Assembly (NCBI RefSeq): GCF_019668485.1
Contig: NZ_AP024619.1
Location: 2,783,757 to 2,847,756 of the forward strand
Source of the DNA: Gelria sp. Kuro-4
GTDB lineage: Bacteria > Bacillota > DTU030 > DUMP01
Direction of reading: 5' to 3'
DNA: 64,000 nucleotides
Positions 16,851 through 28,107 of this stretch are shown piece after piece; the stretch's first letter is position 1, and each line of letters begins with the position of its first letter. The notes beneath the pieces were generated by a model that saw only the letters and a list, made by a program, of their open reading frames with translations, was not told where the DNA came from and searched no databases. The translations under genes and the position numbers were made by a program.

Positions 16851-18113
16851 TCAGCAGCATTCCTTCCTTGTTCTTTCCCCCTTCTGGAGAACGTCCTTCA
16901 ACATTTCTACATAGCGGGTCACAGCTTTCTCTCGAGTAAAGTTCTCCAGGTAAGCTTTCCGAGCGTTGTCTCCGGCCCTTAATACTTCATCATGAGATGC
17001 TGCTAGGCGCTGAAGCAATTGGTGTGTCTCGTCAGATGTCGTGGCTACCCATCCGCAATCCCACTGACGCACGATCTCGGCTACTTCATTATTAGATGAG
17101 CCGATTGCTAGAATTGGCTTACCGGCGGCCAAAATGGGATATGTCTTTGAAGGAACCGCAAGGCCGGTCAGCTCAGGTTCTAAAGCCACTACACAAATGT
17201 CAGCTGCTGCCAGCATATCGTTAAGCACGTTTTCGGGTTGATATGGCAAGAAGATTACATTGGATAAGCCCAGTTTCTTCGCCGTAGCCTGAAGACTAGC
17301 CTTTTTTTCGCCACTGCCAACAAAAAGGAATTGTGTATCTCCTTGAGTTTTTGCAGCTGCTTCTAACAGATACTCCAGATTATGAGAAATGCCCATGTTG
17401 CCAGTGTATAGTACCACAAAACGGTCTCCCAGACCGTGGATTGTGCGGAAAGAATTAAGTCTTGGACGAGGACTGATATCTTGTGTTGACCAGTTGTGGA
17501 TGACCCTTATCTTTTCATTGGATACACACTTTTCCACTTGAAGGTATTCTCGCATCCGGTCCCCCAGCACTACAATTGCAGTAGCATTAGTAAAGATAAG
17601 CGAATTCATCCTGTCCCATAGACGGACGACCAAACCAGATCGCAGCCTTCCACACTTTACTAAGATGTCCGGATGCAGATCATGAACAACATAGACAAAC
17701 GGACAATGCAACTTGTGTTGTGCAAGCACCCCAAGTAGCCCAACAGATGGTGGATTCGTGAGGGTTACCACAGCGTCAAAATGTTCTCTTAAACTTAACA
17801 CCTGAATCTTTTTCCATGCTGAGAGCATAAACCCTAGGTACCCCTGTATGCGTTTCCTTATACTGGAGCGTCCCTTAACACCGCCCGTCCCCACACGGTA
17901 AACCGTGATCTCTTGTCTACCCTCAACTGGGGGTGCTTCTGGAGCATCATCTGTATAGCTGGGAAACCCACAAACCACGATAATCTCAAATCCTCTGTGG
18001 GCGAGTCCTTCACACAATGAGGCTAGTACCTGACCTGATGCTGCAGTATCGGGAGCAAAATACTGGTTGATAACTAGAAGTCGCTTGCCGTGGGCTTGTT
18101 GAGTGGCATGCAT
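16851..18113 (-). CDS. Glycosyltransferase family 4 (WbuB/fucosaminyl-transferase-like)
   Basis: A GT-B enzyme of 420 residues. The N-terminal half begins RLLVINQYFAPDTAASGQVL, typical of WbuB-like enzymes. The C-terminal half has FVVLYTGNMGISHNLEYLLEA and a GSGEKK stretch, with the E-x7-E acceptor region around ALEPELTGLAVPSKTYPILA. It transfers a sugar from a nucleotide donor to the lipid-linked chain at the inner face of the membrane. ATG 18113 lies 5 bases after the fcl stop; a longer frame would overlap that gene. Codon composition is more AT-rich than the rml genes. Confidence 0.88.
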   Translation of the reverse strand: MHATQQAHGKRLLVINQYFAPDTAASGQVLASLCEGLAHRGFEIIVVCGFPSYTDDAPEAPPVEGRQEITVYRVGTGGVKGRSSIRKRIQGYLGFMLSAWKKIQVLSLREHFDAVVTLTNPPSVGLLGVLAQHKLHCPFVYVVHDLHPDILVKCGRLRSGLVVRLWDRMNSLIFTNATAIVVLGDRMREYLQVEKCVSNEKIRVIHNWSTQDISPRPRLNSFRTIHGLGDRFVVLYTGNMGISHNLEYLLEAAAKTQGDTQFLFVGSGEKKASLQATAKKLGLSNVIFLPYQPENVLNDMLAAADICVVALEPELTGLAVPSKTYPILAAGKPILAIGSSNNEVAEIVRQWDCGWVATTSDETHQLLQRLAASHDEVLRAGDNARKAYLENFTREKAVTRYVEMLKDVLQKGERTRKECC

Positions 18114-18117
18114 TGGC

Positions 18118-19068
<951 letters not shown>

Positions 19069-19097
19069 CTACTACTTAAGCAATAGCAGTCCAGGCC

Positions 19098-20186
19098 TTA
19101 TTCAAACCCTCGCCCTGTAGAATCTAACGACGCAGTTACTGCCGCCTCCCAACAATGCCAGCCTGCAAATTTCTTCTTCAATATGGCTTTCCCTTCTCCC
19201 GGCGGGGTAAGCCCCAAAGCCTCCATATCTGCATCTACCATAATACGGACAAGTTCCTTAAACGTAACCTTAGGTTCCCAACCGAGTTTTTGTCGAGCCT
19301 TGCTTGGGTCAGCGAGCAAATGTTCCACCTCTGTGGGCCGGAAATAACGGGTATCGACTTTGACATATCTTTGCCAATCTAGCCCGACATATTCAAATGC
19401 CTCTTCTAGGAATTCGCGTACCCTATGAGCCTCCCCAGTGCCGATTACGTAGTCCTCGGGCTTTTCCTGCTGTAACATTAACCACATAGCCTCCACATAC
19501 TCCGGTGCATACCCCCAGTCCCTCTTGGCATCTAGGTTTCCAAGGTAAAGGTCCTTCTGTTTCCCTGCCAGAATCCTTGCCACAGCTCGAGTGATCTTTC
19601 TCGTAACGAACGTCTCGCCTCGACGTGGGCTCTCGTGATTGAATAAGATGCCATTACAGGCATAAAGACTGTATGCTTCCCGGTAGTTCACAGTCATCCA
19701 ATAGGCATACAACTTGGCAGCAGCATAAGGGCTGCGCGGGTAAAAAGGCGTGTTCTCGTTTTGAGGAGGCGGTGAAGCCCCAAATAACTCAGATGTGCTG
19801 GCTTGGTAAAATCGTGTCTTGATGCCACTTCGACGTACCGCTTCCAACAATCTAGTAGTTCCTAGCCCTGTCGTTTCTCCAGTATACACAGGCATATCAA
19901 AACTAACTGCAACATGACTTTGGGCTCCCAAGTTGTAAATCTCGTCCGGTTGGACGTTGTACACCAAATTCGAGATCTGTTCTAGATTAGTTAAATCTCC
20001 ATAGTATAGAAATAATTTGGCCCCCGGGTCATGAGGATCCTGGTATAGGTGGTCAATGCGGTCCGTATTGAAGGTGCTAGCCTTTCTTATAAGGCCGTGC
20101 ACCTCGTATCCCTTAGCCAACAAGAGCTCAGCCAGGTAAGAGCCATCCTGGCCAGTTATACCGGTGATGAGAGCTTTTTTACTCAT
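19098..20186 (-). CDS. gmd: GDP-mannose 4,6-dehydratase
   Basis: A 362-residue enzyme making GDP-4-keto-6-deoxy-D-mannose. [12 protein letters not shown] (9-20) binds NADP, and [11 protein letters not shown] is the Gmd-specific loop. TSELFG (about 125) and [10 protein letters not shown] (Y/K near 150/154) give the catalytic residues, and [15 protein letters not shown] is the Gmd signature. ATG 20186 lies 9 bases after AGGAGGG; in-frame starts at 20195 and 20240 are less likely. The last 20 residues are an unusual extension. Paired with fcl directly downstream. Confidence 0.95.
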   Translation of the reverse strand: MSKKALITGITGQDGSYLAELLLAKGYEVHGLIRKASTFNTDRIDHLYQDPHDPGAKLFLYYGDLTNLEQISNLVYNVQPDEIYNLGAQSHVAVSFDMPVYTGETTGLGTTRLLEAVRRSGIKTRFYQASTSELFGASPPPQNENTPFYPRSPYAAAKLYAYWMTVNYREAYSLYACNGILFNHESPRRGETFVTRKITRAVARILAGKQKDLYLGNLDAKRDWGYAPEYVEAMWLMLQQEKPEDYVIGTGEAHRVREFLEEAFEYVGLDWQRYVKVDTRYFRPTEVEHLLADPSKARQKLGWEPKVTFKELVRIMVDADMEALGLTPPGEGKAILKKKFAGWHCWEAAVTASLDSTGRGFE

Positions 20187-20224
20187 ATCATACATCCCTC
20201 CTATCTCGTGTTCAGTTAGCTTCA

Positions 20225-20870
20225 GGCCTTGCCCACCCATTTCCAGAAAAGCTAGCGGAAAAAGCCGAGATCGCCTTTAAGGAGATCATGGGCGCGGCTA
20301 AAAGGGGGACTACCTGCCCTTTCCATGGCCGTGGGACTTGAGGTTCAGGTTCTGCGGTCCATGATGGAGGCAGAGGCGACGGAGATAGCCGGACCCAAAG
20401 GTAAGCATCTTTGTGATCGCCAGGCATTCCGCCATGGCGCAGAGAGAGGGAGCGCGGTTAGGCGGGCGAAGGTAGCTATACAGCAGCCCAGGGTGAGAGT
20501 CAAAAACAGCCTCATCAAAGCCCTAAGGCCCCTGCAGAAGCTGGCCGACGACCTGGAGAACCGGTACCCTAGGGCGGCCGCAAGCCTGCGGGAGGGGCTA
20601 GAAGAAACACTTTCCGTGACTTCTAGGACAGGCTGGCCTGCTAATGAAGACGCTGAAGTCAACCAACGCCATTGAAAGCGTTTGACGAGGTGCAGGTCGC
20701 CGCTTGCGACGCAAAGCGTTAGCGCCACGGACAGCAGGTTCGGCGCTGGTCGGCGGCGGGGTTACGGGAAGCTGAGAAGGAGTTCAATCGCATTAAGCGG
20801 TACTGCTTACTACCGCTGCTGGCGGCGGCTCTTGAACGCGAGGTGGTCCCATAATTATTCATCACCGTGA
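20225..20870 (+). mobile_element. Decayed transposase gene (mutator/IS256-like)
   Basis: Plus-strand fragments in several frames resemble mutator-type transposases. They include GLEVQVLRSMMEAEATEIAG with KGKHLCDRQAFRHGAERGS (20335-20470), the hallmark LKSTNAIESV (20650-20685), and a final stretch like GLREAEKEFNRIKRY near 20760-20800. Frameshifts and stops break it repeatedly, so it is inactive. No terminal inverted repeats were identified. It sits between the glycosyltransferase block and gmd, in opposite orientation to both. Confidence 0.7.
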
Positions 20871-21009
20871 AAATGGCCTAAAAACGGAGAAAAGGGGCGC
20901 CCCTGAAATTTTACGAGGTCTCCGACATCATCCTCTTCTTACCATAAGCATCCTCCTTACGATCTCTACGTGAGATTAATAACAGCTCTCTGCCTACTAA
21001 ACAGCTGAA
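20871..21009. other. Gene-free stretch after the transposase remnant
   Basis: AT-rich sequence with no supported gene or clear terminator; probably part of the insertion scar. Confidence 0.4.
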
Positions 21010-22008
21010 TTACTGGTGAATTCCGCCGCTCGGATATCTGTTAATCCTACTCCCTAGGCAAGCGGCTTTAGCTACCTCCACAGCCAGGACGATGTCATAG
21101 ATGCTGGACGGGATCCTTAACCATGTACAGCTGTCAAACAGACGTAGCCAGCATTTAAGTATAGCATCAGCACCGATCACCCCAAGGCCCAACGACACTG
21201 CTCTTATCAGTCTAGAACGAAGAGTATTACCAAGAGTAATTTGGGCATACAGGGAATGAGCTACGTAAGTCGGGCACTTTGCAAGTAGCATTGGTAGAGA
21301 TACTTGGATATACTCTGGAATTCGCCTGCACAACCGATCTAAAGACATTCGGTCATCGAAGTCATAAATCAACGCATCTTGCGCGTAGACTATTCTAAAC
21401 CCCCTCGTCCATGCCCGCATGCCGAATTCCTCATCTTCTCCGCCGTATGCGCGAAAGTCCTCGTCAAAACCTCCTAATTCCACAAAATGCTTTCGAAGCA
21501 ATGCAAGGCTGTTTGTAGAAACGAACTTGGGTGGTAAATCGTTCGGGTCATACCCAAATTTGCCAGCTTCAATTCTTCCACCAATATATCGCGAGTCCTG
21601 ATACCTTGCATAGTTTTTTTTCGTGATGAGGTCTGGATGAACCCGGATATTAGCACGTATTATGCATCGTTGGTTACACTTCTGAATAGCTCTTACAAGT
21701 TCTAAGATATAATTAGGTGTTGGCAAATCATCACTATCCAAAAAGACTAGCAGATCGCCTTTGGCTATGAATGCGCCTGCGTTTCGACTCGCTGCCCTGC
21801 CTTTACTAGCCTCGTGTCTAAGAACAACTAGTTCTCTAAAATCGGTCAGTGAACTGTCCATGTAACTAGATACAGGTTCCGACGAAGCATCGTCCACAAT
21901 AATAACATCTATCATGTTGTGTGGGTACGTTTGTTGAGCAAGTGCCTGCAGCAACCTTTCCAACCGATCTAATGTGTTTTTAAAAGGAATTACTACTGAC
22001 ACTATCAT
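21010..22008 (-). CDS. Glycosyltransferase family 2
   Basis: A 332-residue GT-A enzyme. VSVVIPFKNTLDRLERLLQA opens the nucleotide-binding fold, VIIVDDASSEP follows, and LLVFLDSDDLP carries the DxD metal site (about 95). A later FGMRAWTRGFRI with preceding GGEDEEF resembles the catalytic ED region. The C-terminal 60 residues include a hydrophobic stretch that may contact the membrane. ATG 22008 follows AAAGGAT and lies 3 bases from the stop of the polymerase gene upstream. Acceptor and donor are unknown. Confidence 0.88.
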   Translation of the reverse strand: MIVSVVIPFKNTLDRLERLLQALAQQTYPHNMIDVIIVDDASSEPVSSYMDSSLTDFRELVVLRHEASKGRAASRNAGAFIAKGDLLVFLDSDDLPTPNYILELVRAIQKCNQRCIIRANIRVHPDLITKKNYARYQDSRYIGGRIEAGKFGYDPNDLPPKFVSTNSLALLRKHFVELGGFDEDFRAYGGEDEEFGMRAWTRGFRIVYAQDALIYDFDDRMSLDRLCRRIPEYIQVSLPMLLAKCPTYVAHSLYAQITLGNTLRSRLIRAVSLGLGVIGADAILKCWLRLFDSCTWLRIPSSIYDIVLAVEVAKAACLGSRINRYPSGGIHQ

Positions 22009-22011
22009 GGG

Positions 22012-23307
22012 TTAGATCCTTTCTCGGCCTTCTTGTAGAGAGATCGACGACAGGCCCAAGAAGATCCAGATCGGGACAAACGTAAAACCAGAGAATAAGC
22101 TGGTCAGTGTAAGACCAAGAGCACAGATAGTGGCCTGGTAAGGTACGCTCATCCCGTTTTTACTTGCTAAGGCCAAGTACCAGATTACTGATAGAAGGAT
22201 CCCTATAAAGGAAACCATTCCCAAAATGCCCTGCTGCGCCGAGACTTCAAGAAATGCATTATTGGGAAATACATAGGATTGCCCTGTCATTACTCGATCA
22301 ATCCCCCAAACGTAGTCCGTGTTTGGCTTAAGATACATAACTGCCATAAGGGGATATGATCCAAGACCTACTCCAAACAAAGGATTTGCAAGAAACAGGC
22401 GGAACGCTATCACGGCAGTGGAAAAACGTTCCCCTAGGGAAGGGTCATAATCCGCCAATTGGGAACCTGTTACAAGGTTGTTGACGATAATCATATATAG
22501 AGTTGAGATGGCTATTACGATAAGAGTAAGGATGGATAAAGGAATTAGAATTCTTTGCCCACGCCTTCTACTCCAGACACGGCAGAATGCTGCAACCAGT
22601 ATCGTTAGCACGCAGCTAACTAGGCCCAAGCGCGACTTGGATAGAAGCAATGCTATTGACAGGACCAAAAAACGCAGCCATTGACGCCTAGGAGTTATGA
22701 ATTCGGCAAGCCAGGCAGGTAACAAGGTGATTGCAAACATCGAAGGCTCCGGAGTAAATCCGAATGCTCTGGGAGAAGGCAGATTAGCAGGCGTAACGGC
22801 GTAAAAGGAGTTATTATTCATCAAGGGGTATGCAAACGGAAAGTTATAGTACAAAGCAATAACCTGGTAGATACCGAAAGCAGCGTGAAGCGTAGAAGCC
22901 AACGTGTATGACCGAATTAGTTTAGCTATGTCCCAATCCCCTAGCGATCCTAATCTAAGGGAGAAGTAAACCAAAATAAGGAGAAATACGGACGCCACTC
23001 CTCGTAAGTACTTAGCAAGTTGCGTGTATGTTCCCCACTGGACGTTTCCACCTTGCCAAACCCCAATAATCGAAAGCAGTGAGGCTAGGAAGTAAAGGAG
23101 AACGAACAGGGTAATAGCGTCTATGTGCATCCTGAAGATTGCTCCGCTCGCACAAGCTTTTGCCAGTAAATAGGCCCCTATTGTTCCTAAAATAAGAGTA
23201 CTTAACTGCATGCCATAGCCAGAAACATTAAACGGCACAATCCCAATAAATGGAGCAACCAAGATGGCTAGGTTTACAAGTTTGGAATAGAGCGTCTGAT
23301 ATCTCAA
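22012..23307 (-). CDS. O-antigen/exopolysaccharide polymerase, Wzy/ligase-like
   Basis: A 431-residue polytopic membrane protein with about ten to twelve hydrophobic segments. A large external loop at about 300-360 (GVGLGSYPLMAVMYLKPN, then FPNNAFLEVSAQQGILG) is typical of the Wzy_C/O-antigen ligase family. It would polymerise or ligate lipid-linked repeat units at the outer membrane face. TTG 23307 follows GGGAGGG and overlaps the upstream glycosyltransferase stop by 4 bases. Confidence 0.85.
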   Translation of the reverse strand: MRYQTLYSKLVNLAILVAPFIGIVPFNVSGYGMQLSTLILGTIGAYLLAKACASGAIFRMHIDAITLFVLLYFLASLLSIIGVWQGGNVQWGTYTQLAKYLRGVASVFLLILVYFSLRLGSLGDWDIAKLIRSYTLASTLHAAFGIYQVIALYYNFPFAYPLMNNNSFYAVTPANLPSPRAFGFTPEPSMFAITLLPAWLAEFITPRRQWLRFLVLSIALLLSKSRLGLVSCVLTILVAAFCRVWSRRRGQRILIPLSILTLIVIAISTLYMIIVNNLVTGSQLADYDPSLGERFSTAVIAFRLFLANPLFGVGLGSYPLMAVMYLKPNTDYVWGIDRVMTGQSYVFPNNAFLEVSAQQGILGMVSFIGILLSVIWYLALASKNGMSVPYQATICALGLTLTSLFSGFTFVPIWIFLGLSSISLQEGRERI

Positions 23308-24191
23308 AGTTTCCCTCCCCCAGTGCGCTTTTTGACATAGAATTGCTCGTGGGCACGGGAAAAAAGAGCCCTCTTGATTTGGAGCAATTGTTCGCGCAGT
23401 GTTACGGGAATAGTTCTCCTGCTTACGTAATCACAGTACCTATATAGCAGAACCCAAAGATCCCACATTCTAAATGTTAACGGGTACGGTTTGATGTGTG
23501 TTCGTCTGGCTTTCACGTCTTCTTTCCAATTCCTCAAAGGATCACTTGAAAGCCCACCCTCCAGAAACCGAGATACGACAAATGGCAGAATGTGAGCTTC
23601 TTCTTCTTTACCAATCCGCAACCAGTACTCGTAGTCCATAACAATCGCAAAGTCACAGCTGAATAAGCCGTAGCGCTCGAAAATGTCTCTTGTGATAAAA
23701 GTGGCCTGGTGCGGCAGGTAACATATTCGCGAAAGATACTTATAATCATACTTGACCGGCTGTTGAATGGCCAGTATTCTACCGTCCGGAGCTACCCTTT
23801 GAATTCCCCCGACTGCCCAGCGCCATCCGTTCAGCCTGTAGTCAGCAACAACCATTGAAAGGACGTTCTCGTTGACAAAAACATCGCCAGCATGTAAGTG
23901 GATGATAAGGTCACCTTTACTTAGCATGACTCCCTTATTCATTGCCTCAGAGATTCCATTATCTTGCGCAGAGTGGATTACTACTCTATTGGCCTTGTCG
24001 ACCGCTTTAACCTCTTGGAGAGTGCCATCTGAAGAGCAACCATCGACAACCAAGTACTCCACGTTGGGATAGTCCTGTTCCAACACACTTCTCACCGTGG
24101 ATGCAATCATTCCCACTGCGTTCTTGCACACAGTCACGACGGTTACGGTAGGAAGGTTGTTTCCACTTTGTGAATGCACGGCATTTAACAC
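23304..24191 (-). CDS. Glycosyltransferase family 2 (WcaA-like)
   Basis: A 295-residue GT-A enzyme: TVTVVTVCKNAVGMIASTVR, VEYLVVDGCSSDGT, ISEAMNKGVMLSKGDLIIHLHAGD (HAGD takes the place of the DxD metal motif), and LPHQATFITRDIFERYG followed by MDYEYWLRI, as in colanic-acid WcaA/E-type enzymes. GTG 24191 follows GGGAGGTG and overlaps the upstream gene by 7 bases. The sugar transferred is unknown. Confidence 0.88.
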   Translation of the reverse strand: MLNAVHSQSGNNLPTVTVVTVCKNAVGMIASTVRSVLEQDYPNVEYLVVDGCSSDGTLQEVKAVDKANRVVIHSAQDNGISEAMNKGVMLSKGDLIIHLHAGDVFVNENVLSMVVADYRLNGWRWAVGGIQRVAPDGRILAIQQPVKYDYKYLSRICYLPHQATFITRDIFERYGLFSCDFAIVMDYEYWLRIGKEEEAHILPFVVSRFLEGGLSSDPLRNWKEDVKARRTHIKPYPLTFRMWDLWVLLYRYCDYVSRRTIPVTLREQLLQIKRALFSRAHEQFYVKKRTGGGKL

Positions 24192-24955
24192 CTCAGCACC
24201 TCCCAGAGTCCTTTGTCACTTCTGTAGGCGCGATATAAGCTCACGGCGTAGCAGAAGTGCTTTAACAAATGCTTTATGCCAGGTATGACTCCGTTGAGTC
24301 TTTCTCCTGTTGAACCACTGACCCCTATATAGTAAGGTAAAGTGTGGAACGGTGTCCATCTTTTACCGGAACGAATCGCCTCACTTATCTTAGCTGCAAG
24401 CGCATGCTCGAAATAGATCCCTGCAGTGTCATTGATGGACTCGGCTAGCCCGTCCAATAGTAACCTGAATGCTTTTGGTCTAGCCACAAAAAAACGCGAA
24501 TCAACAAACGCCCCGCGTTTTGACATTGGTAGCGAGCATATGTCTGGCGCGCTCTCGAGTATTCGCAAAACCCTCGTAGCGTTTGAGACAAAGATTCGCC
24601 CCGTGCACTTGACGCAATAATCATAGTTATCAACACTAGGATCCGCCGAAAAAACGTGCTCCAGGATTTTGGCTTCGCCATAGCCCTTGCCCAGGACGGA
24701 AGGATATTTGTTTCCATCGAACTGAATGAATCTAATAGCCTTGCGGCCTTCGACAACTCTCTGGAGATTATCAAGTGGGTAACCAGAGTTTTCGCAGAAA
24801 ATAATATCAACCGGCCACGGGGAACTCTCGCGCCAATTTGACCATTGCTTTAGAGCATTACAGTAGTCTGCCATCCTTATTGTTGGATCCATCCGTACCG
24901 TAAACGTCATTGCACCTGGATCGATGGTAGCCGTCAATACAAGCAACAGCTTCAT
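24185..24955 (-). CDS. Putative glycosyltransferase-like protein of a polysaccharide locus
   Basis: A protein of about 256 residues with no standard family motif that I can name. The arrangement is GT-A-like: an N-terminal LLLVLTATIDPG strand, VDIIFCENSGYPL, KGYGEAKILEHVF, then YDYCVKCTGRIFV. The KGYGE plus K.TGR pair recurs in uncharacterised polysaccharide-cluster proteins. ATG 24955 is used; TTG 24973 has a GGAG box at better spacing. It lies between rmlA and two further transferases, overlapping the next gene. Confidence 0.6.
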   Translation of the reverse strand: MKLLLVLTATIDPGAMTFTVRMDPTIRMADYCNALKQWSNWRESSPWPVDIIFCENSGYPLDNLQRVVEGRKAIRFIQFDGNKYPSVLGKGYGEAKILEHVFSADPSVDNYDYCVKCTGRIFVSNATRVLRILESAPDICSLPMSKRGAFVDSRFFVARPKAFRLLLDGLAESINDTAGIYFEHALAAKISEAIRSGKRWTPFHTLPYYIGVSGSTGERLNGVIPGIKHLLKHFCYAVSLYRAYRSDKGLWEVLRC

Positions 24956-24992
24956 CTCAAAATTGGCCCCCAACAGCTTCTCCGCGTGCTAC

Positions 24993-26069
24993 TTATGGTA
25001 CACAAATAGCTAAATCCGAATCGTCACCAAGGAAGAGCCTAATTGCCTGCCGCTTGCCTGTAGCCACCTGAATCCTAACGTTCCTACCTATTAAGCTATC
25101 TTCTATGTTCCTAACGTCGGTTAAGCAGCTACCTTCGAGGACTACAGAGTGCTCAATGCTGGTGTTCCTTAAGCAGCTGCGCTCGCCAACGGAGCTATAG
25201 GGTCCAATAAAGGACTCCACAACCATAGCATTAGTGCCAATTACTGCAGGCCCTCGTATGGTGCTTCTAATAACCCGAGCTCCAGGGGACAATACTACCC
25301 GCCCAGTGACGTGGCTCTCGTCGTCTACTTCCCCTTCGATACGGCGCGTGGCGAACTCATCGAGCACAACGCGGTTAGCCTCGAGGATGTCATCCTTCTT
25401 CCCAGTATCAAGCCACCAACCGGAAACAAGGTTGGCGCGCACGGGAAGGCCTTCGTTGAGTAGCTCCTGGATAGCGTCGGTTATTTCTAGCTCGCCGCGC
25501 CAGGAGGGCTGAATGCGGGCTATAGCCTGATGGATGGCAGAAGAAAAAACATACACCCCAACAAGGGCGAGGTTGCTGGGAGGGTCTTTCGGCTTTTCGA
25601 TGAGGCGCTGGACGCTGCCGTCCGGCCCGAGAACGGCCACCCCGAATTGTCGGGGATCGGGAACCTCTTTAAGGAGTATGGAAGCGGCGGCGCCGCTCTG
25701 GTGAAAGCCGGCGACCAGTTCCGAAATGCCGCCCTGTATGAGGTTGTCGCCCAGGAACATCACGAAAGGCGATGAGCCCAGGAACGGCTGGGCGACCTTT
25801 ACTGCATGAGCCAGGCCACCAGGTACGTCCTGGACTATGTACGTGAAGCGCGCACCCCAGCGCGACCCATCACCGGCGGCAGCCTTGATGCTCTCGCCCG
25901 TTTCGGGAGAAATGATAATGCCCACGTCGGTGATGCCCGCCGCTGCAATCTGGTCCAGCACAAAGAAAAGAATGGGCTTGTTGGCGACGGGAAGGAGCTG
26001 TTTGGCGGTGGTATAGGTAAGGGGGCGTAGGCGCGTACCGCGCCCGCCGGCCAGAACGAGTGCTTTCAC
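24993..26069 (-). CDS. rmlA: Glucose-1-phosphate thymidylyltransferase, long form
   Basis: A 358-residue enzyme. Residues 1-235 are the nucleotidyltransferase: [18 protein letters not shown] signature, [14 protein letters not shown] metal site (about 107), EKPKDPP, and WLDTGKK. Residues 245-340 form a left-handed beta-helix (hexapeptide repeats such as VIGTNAMV and SVGERSCL), seen in the long RmlA forms of Actinobacteria, Archaea and some Firmicutes. It makes dTDP-glucose, the first step to dTDP-rhamnose. GTG 26069 overlaps the rmlB stop by 4 bases. Confidence 0.92.
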   Translation of the reverse strand: MKALVLAGGRGTRLRPLTYTTAKQLLPVANKPILFFVLDQIAAAGITDVGIIISPETGESIKAAAGDGSRWGARFTYIVQDVPGGLAHAVKVAQPFLGSSPFVMFLGDNLIQGGISELVAGFHQSGAAASILLKEVPDPRQFGVAVLGPDGSVQRLIEKPKDPPSNLALVGVYVFSSAIHQAIARIQPSWRGELEITDAIQELLNEGLPVRANLVSGWWLDTGKKDDILEANRVVLDEFATRRIEGEVDDESHVTGRVVLSPGARVIRSTIRGPAVIGTNAMVVESFIGPYSSVGERSCLRNTSIEHSVVLEGSCLTDVRNIEDSLIGRNVRIQVATGKRQAIRLFLGDDSDLAICVP

Positions 26070-27121
26070 GCAGAGTCACTTCCTTTCTCCTGCTGGGGAC
26101 TTGCCTTGGCGCGCTGGCCATACTGTACATCGTAATAGCGGCGGTACTCTCCTGCCTTGATGCGCTGCCACCAAGCGCTGTGTTCCTGGTACCAGCAAGC
26201 GAGTTCCGGCAGGTGCTCCTGGAGCTTGTAGCGAGGCACCCACCCCAGGGTGTTTCTGATTTTGCTCGCATCTATGGCGTAACGCCGGTCGTGGCCCGGG
26301 CGGTCTGGAACATAGGTTATGAGGCTTTCTGGGCGCCCAAGGGCACGCAATATGGCCCGAACTACATCCAGGTTCGTGAGCTCGCAACCGGCGCCGATGT
26401 TGTAAACTTCGCCGGGCCGGCCGTTCAAGAGGACCAGCTCTATGGCCCGGCAGTGGTCTTCCACATGGATCCAGTCGCGGATGTTAAGGCCGTCCCCGTA
26501 AACGGGGAGCGGCTTATTTTCTAAGGCATTGGTAATCATGAGGGGAATCAGCTTCTCGGGGAACTGGTAGGGACCATAGTTATTGGAGCAGCGGGTGATA
26601 ATGGCGGGCAGCCCATAAGTCCTGTGATAGGCGCGCACGAGGAGGTCCGCCGCCGCCTTGCTGGCCGCGTAAGGGCTATTGGGAGCAAGCGGCGACTCTT
26701 CCGTAAATGGCGGATCGCCTGGGCCGAGGCTTCCGTACACCTCGTCTGTAGAAACTTGAATAAAGCGGCTCACTCCGCCCGCGCGGGCTGCCTCCAGAAG
26801 AACCTGGGTGCCGCAGACGTTGGTGTCGATGAAGGGGGAAGCATCCAAAATGCTGCGGTCCACATGCGACTCCGCAGCAAAGTTGATAATGGCGTCGAAG
26901 TGCTGCTTGCCGAGCAGTTCCCCGACTTGAGCGCGGTCTGCAATATCACCGAGCACGAACGTGTATCCTGGACGGCCCTCGACGTCGGCCAGGTTCTCCA
27001 GGTTCCCGGCATAGGTGAGCTTGTCCAGGTTGGTTATCAGCCAGTCGCGATGGGCTGTTAGTATGTAGCGGATGAAGTTGCTTCCGATGAATCCAGCGCC
27101 GCCGGTGACAAGGATGTGCAC
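26066..27121 (-). CDS. rmlB: dTDP-glucose 4,6-dehydratase
   Basis: A 351-residue short-chain dehydrogenase. It has [13 protein letters not shown] (7-19), [22 protein letters not shown], the catalytic STDEVYG (T/D/E near 128-130), YAASKAAAD (Y about 157, K about 161), and [18 protein letters not shown]. It makes dTDP-4-keto-6-deoxyglucose. GTG 27121 is chosen because it opens the Rossmann strand and lies 9 bases after GAGGAG; the longer frame from 27190 adds unrelated sequence. Second-last of the rml genes. Confidence 0.94.
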   Translation of the reverse strand: MHILVTGGAGFIGSNFIRYILTAHRDWLITNLDKLTYAGNLENLADVEGRPGYTFVLGDIADRAQVGELLGKQHFDAIINFAAESHVDRSILDASPFIDTNVCGTQVLLEAARAGGVSRFIQVSTDEVYGSLGPGDPPFTEESPLAPNSPYAASKAAADLLVRAYHRTYGLPAIITRCSNNYGPYQFPEKLIPLMITNALENKPLPVYGDGLNIRDWIHVEDHCRAIELVLLNGRPGEVYNIGAGCELTNLDVVRAILRALGRPESLITYVPDRPGHDRRYAIDASKIRNTLGWVPRYKLQEHLPELACWYQEHSAWWQRIKAGEYRRYYDVQYGQRAKASPQQEKGSDSA

Positions 27122-27234
27122 TCGTTTCAGCTCCTCTACCCTGCTGCCAAGACAGACCGTTAATGAGGAATTGGCTCCCAGGATTACCATTTCGACAAAC
27201 GGTATGTTTTTCCTGCCCTAAATCGGGTATAAAA

Positions 27235-28107
27235 TTAGCGTGACAATAATTGATGCGGCAGTGCAGAGGACAAATAGCGCTTAAGGGCGTCCTGCCAGGG
27301 TGGAAGAAGATAACCGAGCGTTTCTTGTAGTGGATAAGGATCCAAAACAGAGTTGGCCGGGCGGGCGGCGGGCCGTGGAAAGTCTTTTGTAGGGATGGGC
27401 TTTAGTTCTACATTCCGCCCAGTGTTCCGAAAGATCTCGGCGGCAAAGCGGTACCACGTTGTGGGCTCCCGGTTGGTGATGTGGTAGCTGCCGAAGGCCC
27501 CCGTTCTCACGAGGTCTGCGCAGGCACGCGCAAGGTCTGCCGTGTACGTGGGGCAGCCGTGCTGATCGTCCACCACGCGGAGTGGGGTGACACGGCCGGC
27601 AAGGTCCAGCATGGTGGTGACGAAGTTTTTGCCGCCGGGGCCGAAGAGCCAGCTGGTACGAACCAGATAGTACCTGGTCATAAGAGACCTCACGTAGTTT
27701 TCGCCCCAGAGCTTGCTACGGCCATACGCATTGAGCGGAGCAGGGGCATCCCAGATGGTGTACGGGCAGGGCTTTTGCCCGTCAAATACGTAGTCGGTGC
27801 TGATGTGAAGAAGCGGGGCGCCAGTTTCGGCGCAGGCCAGCGCTAAATTGCGCGGGCCGAGGGCGTTCACTGCCATAGCCGGCTGTGGTTCGGACTCTGC
27901 GCGGTCCACATTGGTATAGGCTGCACAGTTGACTACGAGGTCAGGGCGAAGAGCGGCGAGAGCATCCTTAACCGCCTTGAGGTCAGTTATGTCTAGGTCG
28001 CTGTGCCCGGCGGGCTTAACCTCGTCACCGCGCGTGGCAAACTCGGCTGCCATGGCCTGTCCGAGCATCCCGCGGGCACCTGTTATGAGCACTTTCAATG
28101 GGGTCAC
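27235..28107 (-). CDS. rmlD: dTDP-4-dehydrorhamnose reductase
   Basis: A 290-residue reductase for the last step to dTDP-L-rhamnose. It shows LITGARGMLGQAMA (7-20), NCAAYTNVDRAE, STDYVFDGQKPCPY (S/D in the active site), and YGRSKLWGE (Y/K near 127/131). GTG 28107 overlaps the rmlC stop; TTG 28098, at better distance from GAGGTGA, is an alternative. There are 113 bases between its stop and rmlB, without a clear terminator. Confidence 0.93.
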   Translation of the reverse strand: MTPLKVLITGARGMLGQAMAAEFATRGDEVKPAGHSDLDITDLKAVKDALAALRPDLVVNCAAYTNVDRAESEPQPAMAVNALGPRNLALACAETGAPLLHISTDYVFDGQKPCPYTIWDAPAPLNAYGRSKLWGENYVRSLMTRYYLVRTSWLFGPGGKNFVTTMLDLAGRVTPLRVVDDQHGCPTYTADLARACADLVRTGAFGSYHITNREPTTWYRFAAEIFRNTGRNVELKPIPTKDFPRPAARPANSVLDPYPLQETLGYLLPPWQDALKRYLSSALPHQLLSR